Shown in pieces: positions 5,750 through 5,840 of a stretch of DNA of 5,840 nt (positions within the stretch are counted from its first letter, which is position 1; each line of letters starts with the position of its first letter). Under the pieces are notes generated by a model. The model did not search any database, had not been told where the DNA came from, and worked only from the letters and a program-made list of their open reading frames with translations. The position numbers and the translations under genes are program-made. This stretch comes from an uncultured Pirellulaceae bacterium (GTDB lineage: Bacteria > Planctomycetota > Planctomycetia > Pirellulales > Pirellulaceae), in assembly GCA_947258905.1 (NCBI GenBank), contig CAMYKF010000124.1, positions 1-5,840 on the forward strand, given 5' to 3'.

Positions 5750-5840
5750 GTGCTTGTCAACCAGGGTGTGCGGACCTTGAAACTTCCGCAGCAGCCTTTG
5801 GTATTCAAATCAAGATTGGACCTGGCCAAGAGGCGGTCCG

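Noticed and set aside
5641..5829. 62-residue minus-strand frame upstream of and overlapping the pseudopilin start
   Set aside because: No recognisable features. It overlaps the well-supported prepilin start in another frame and covers the probable regulatory region. Apart from the inverted repeat, I see nothing definite in 5658-5840.
1..5840. A new defence, mobile or biosynthetic system
   Set aside because: Every well-supported gene belongs to a known family, and I see no transposase, integrase, nuclease, toxin-antitoxin pair, CRISPR array or phage gene on either strand.

Overview
The window most likely comes from a planctomycete, probably a Pirellulaceae-like member with moderately high GC. 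Two families that are strongly expanded in that phylum are present: a DUF1559 protein with a type IV pilin-like N-terminus, and the C-terminal part of a DUF1080 (3-keto-disaccharide hydrolase) protein. This assignment rests on protein families only. There is no rRNA or other phylogenetic marker in the window.

Layout: the only plus-strand gene is the 3' end of the DUF1080 gene (1-392). It converges, across 32 bp, on a block of minus-strand genes. Read in the direction of transcription (right to left), these are the DUF1559 pseudopilin (5657-4692), a likely intrinsic terminator (4655-4620), a secreted S33-type alpha/beta hydrolase (4496-2988), a 309-bp spacer with a duplicated hairpin repeat and one doubtful small ORF, TspO (2678-2184), pyrimidine-nucleoside phosphorylase (2152-839) and cytidine deaminase (835-425).

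TspO, the phosphorylase and the deaminase are separated by only 31 and 3 bp and probably form one transcript. The last two give a short pyrimidine-salvage route: deamination of cytidine or deoxycytidine to uridine or deoxyuridine, then phosphorolysis to uracil plus (deoxy)ribose-1-phosphate. TspO is a membrane protein with no obvious biochemical link to them. The hydrolase and the DUF1559 gene look like separate units, each with its own upstream region and downstream hairpins.

I see no phage genes, insertion sequences, CRISPR, tRNA or defence genes, and no clear new multi-gene system. The features most worth a second look are the in-frame, 3-bp phosphorylase/deaminase junction with a forced TTG start, a hairpin repeat that supplies the hydrolase stop codon, an aspartate/histidine-rich insert in the pseudopilin, and several candidate regulatory repeats upstream of the hydrolase and DUF1559 genes.
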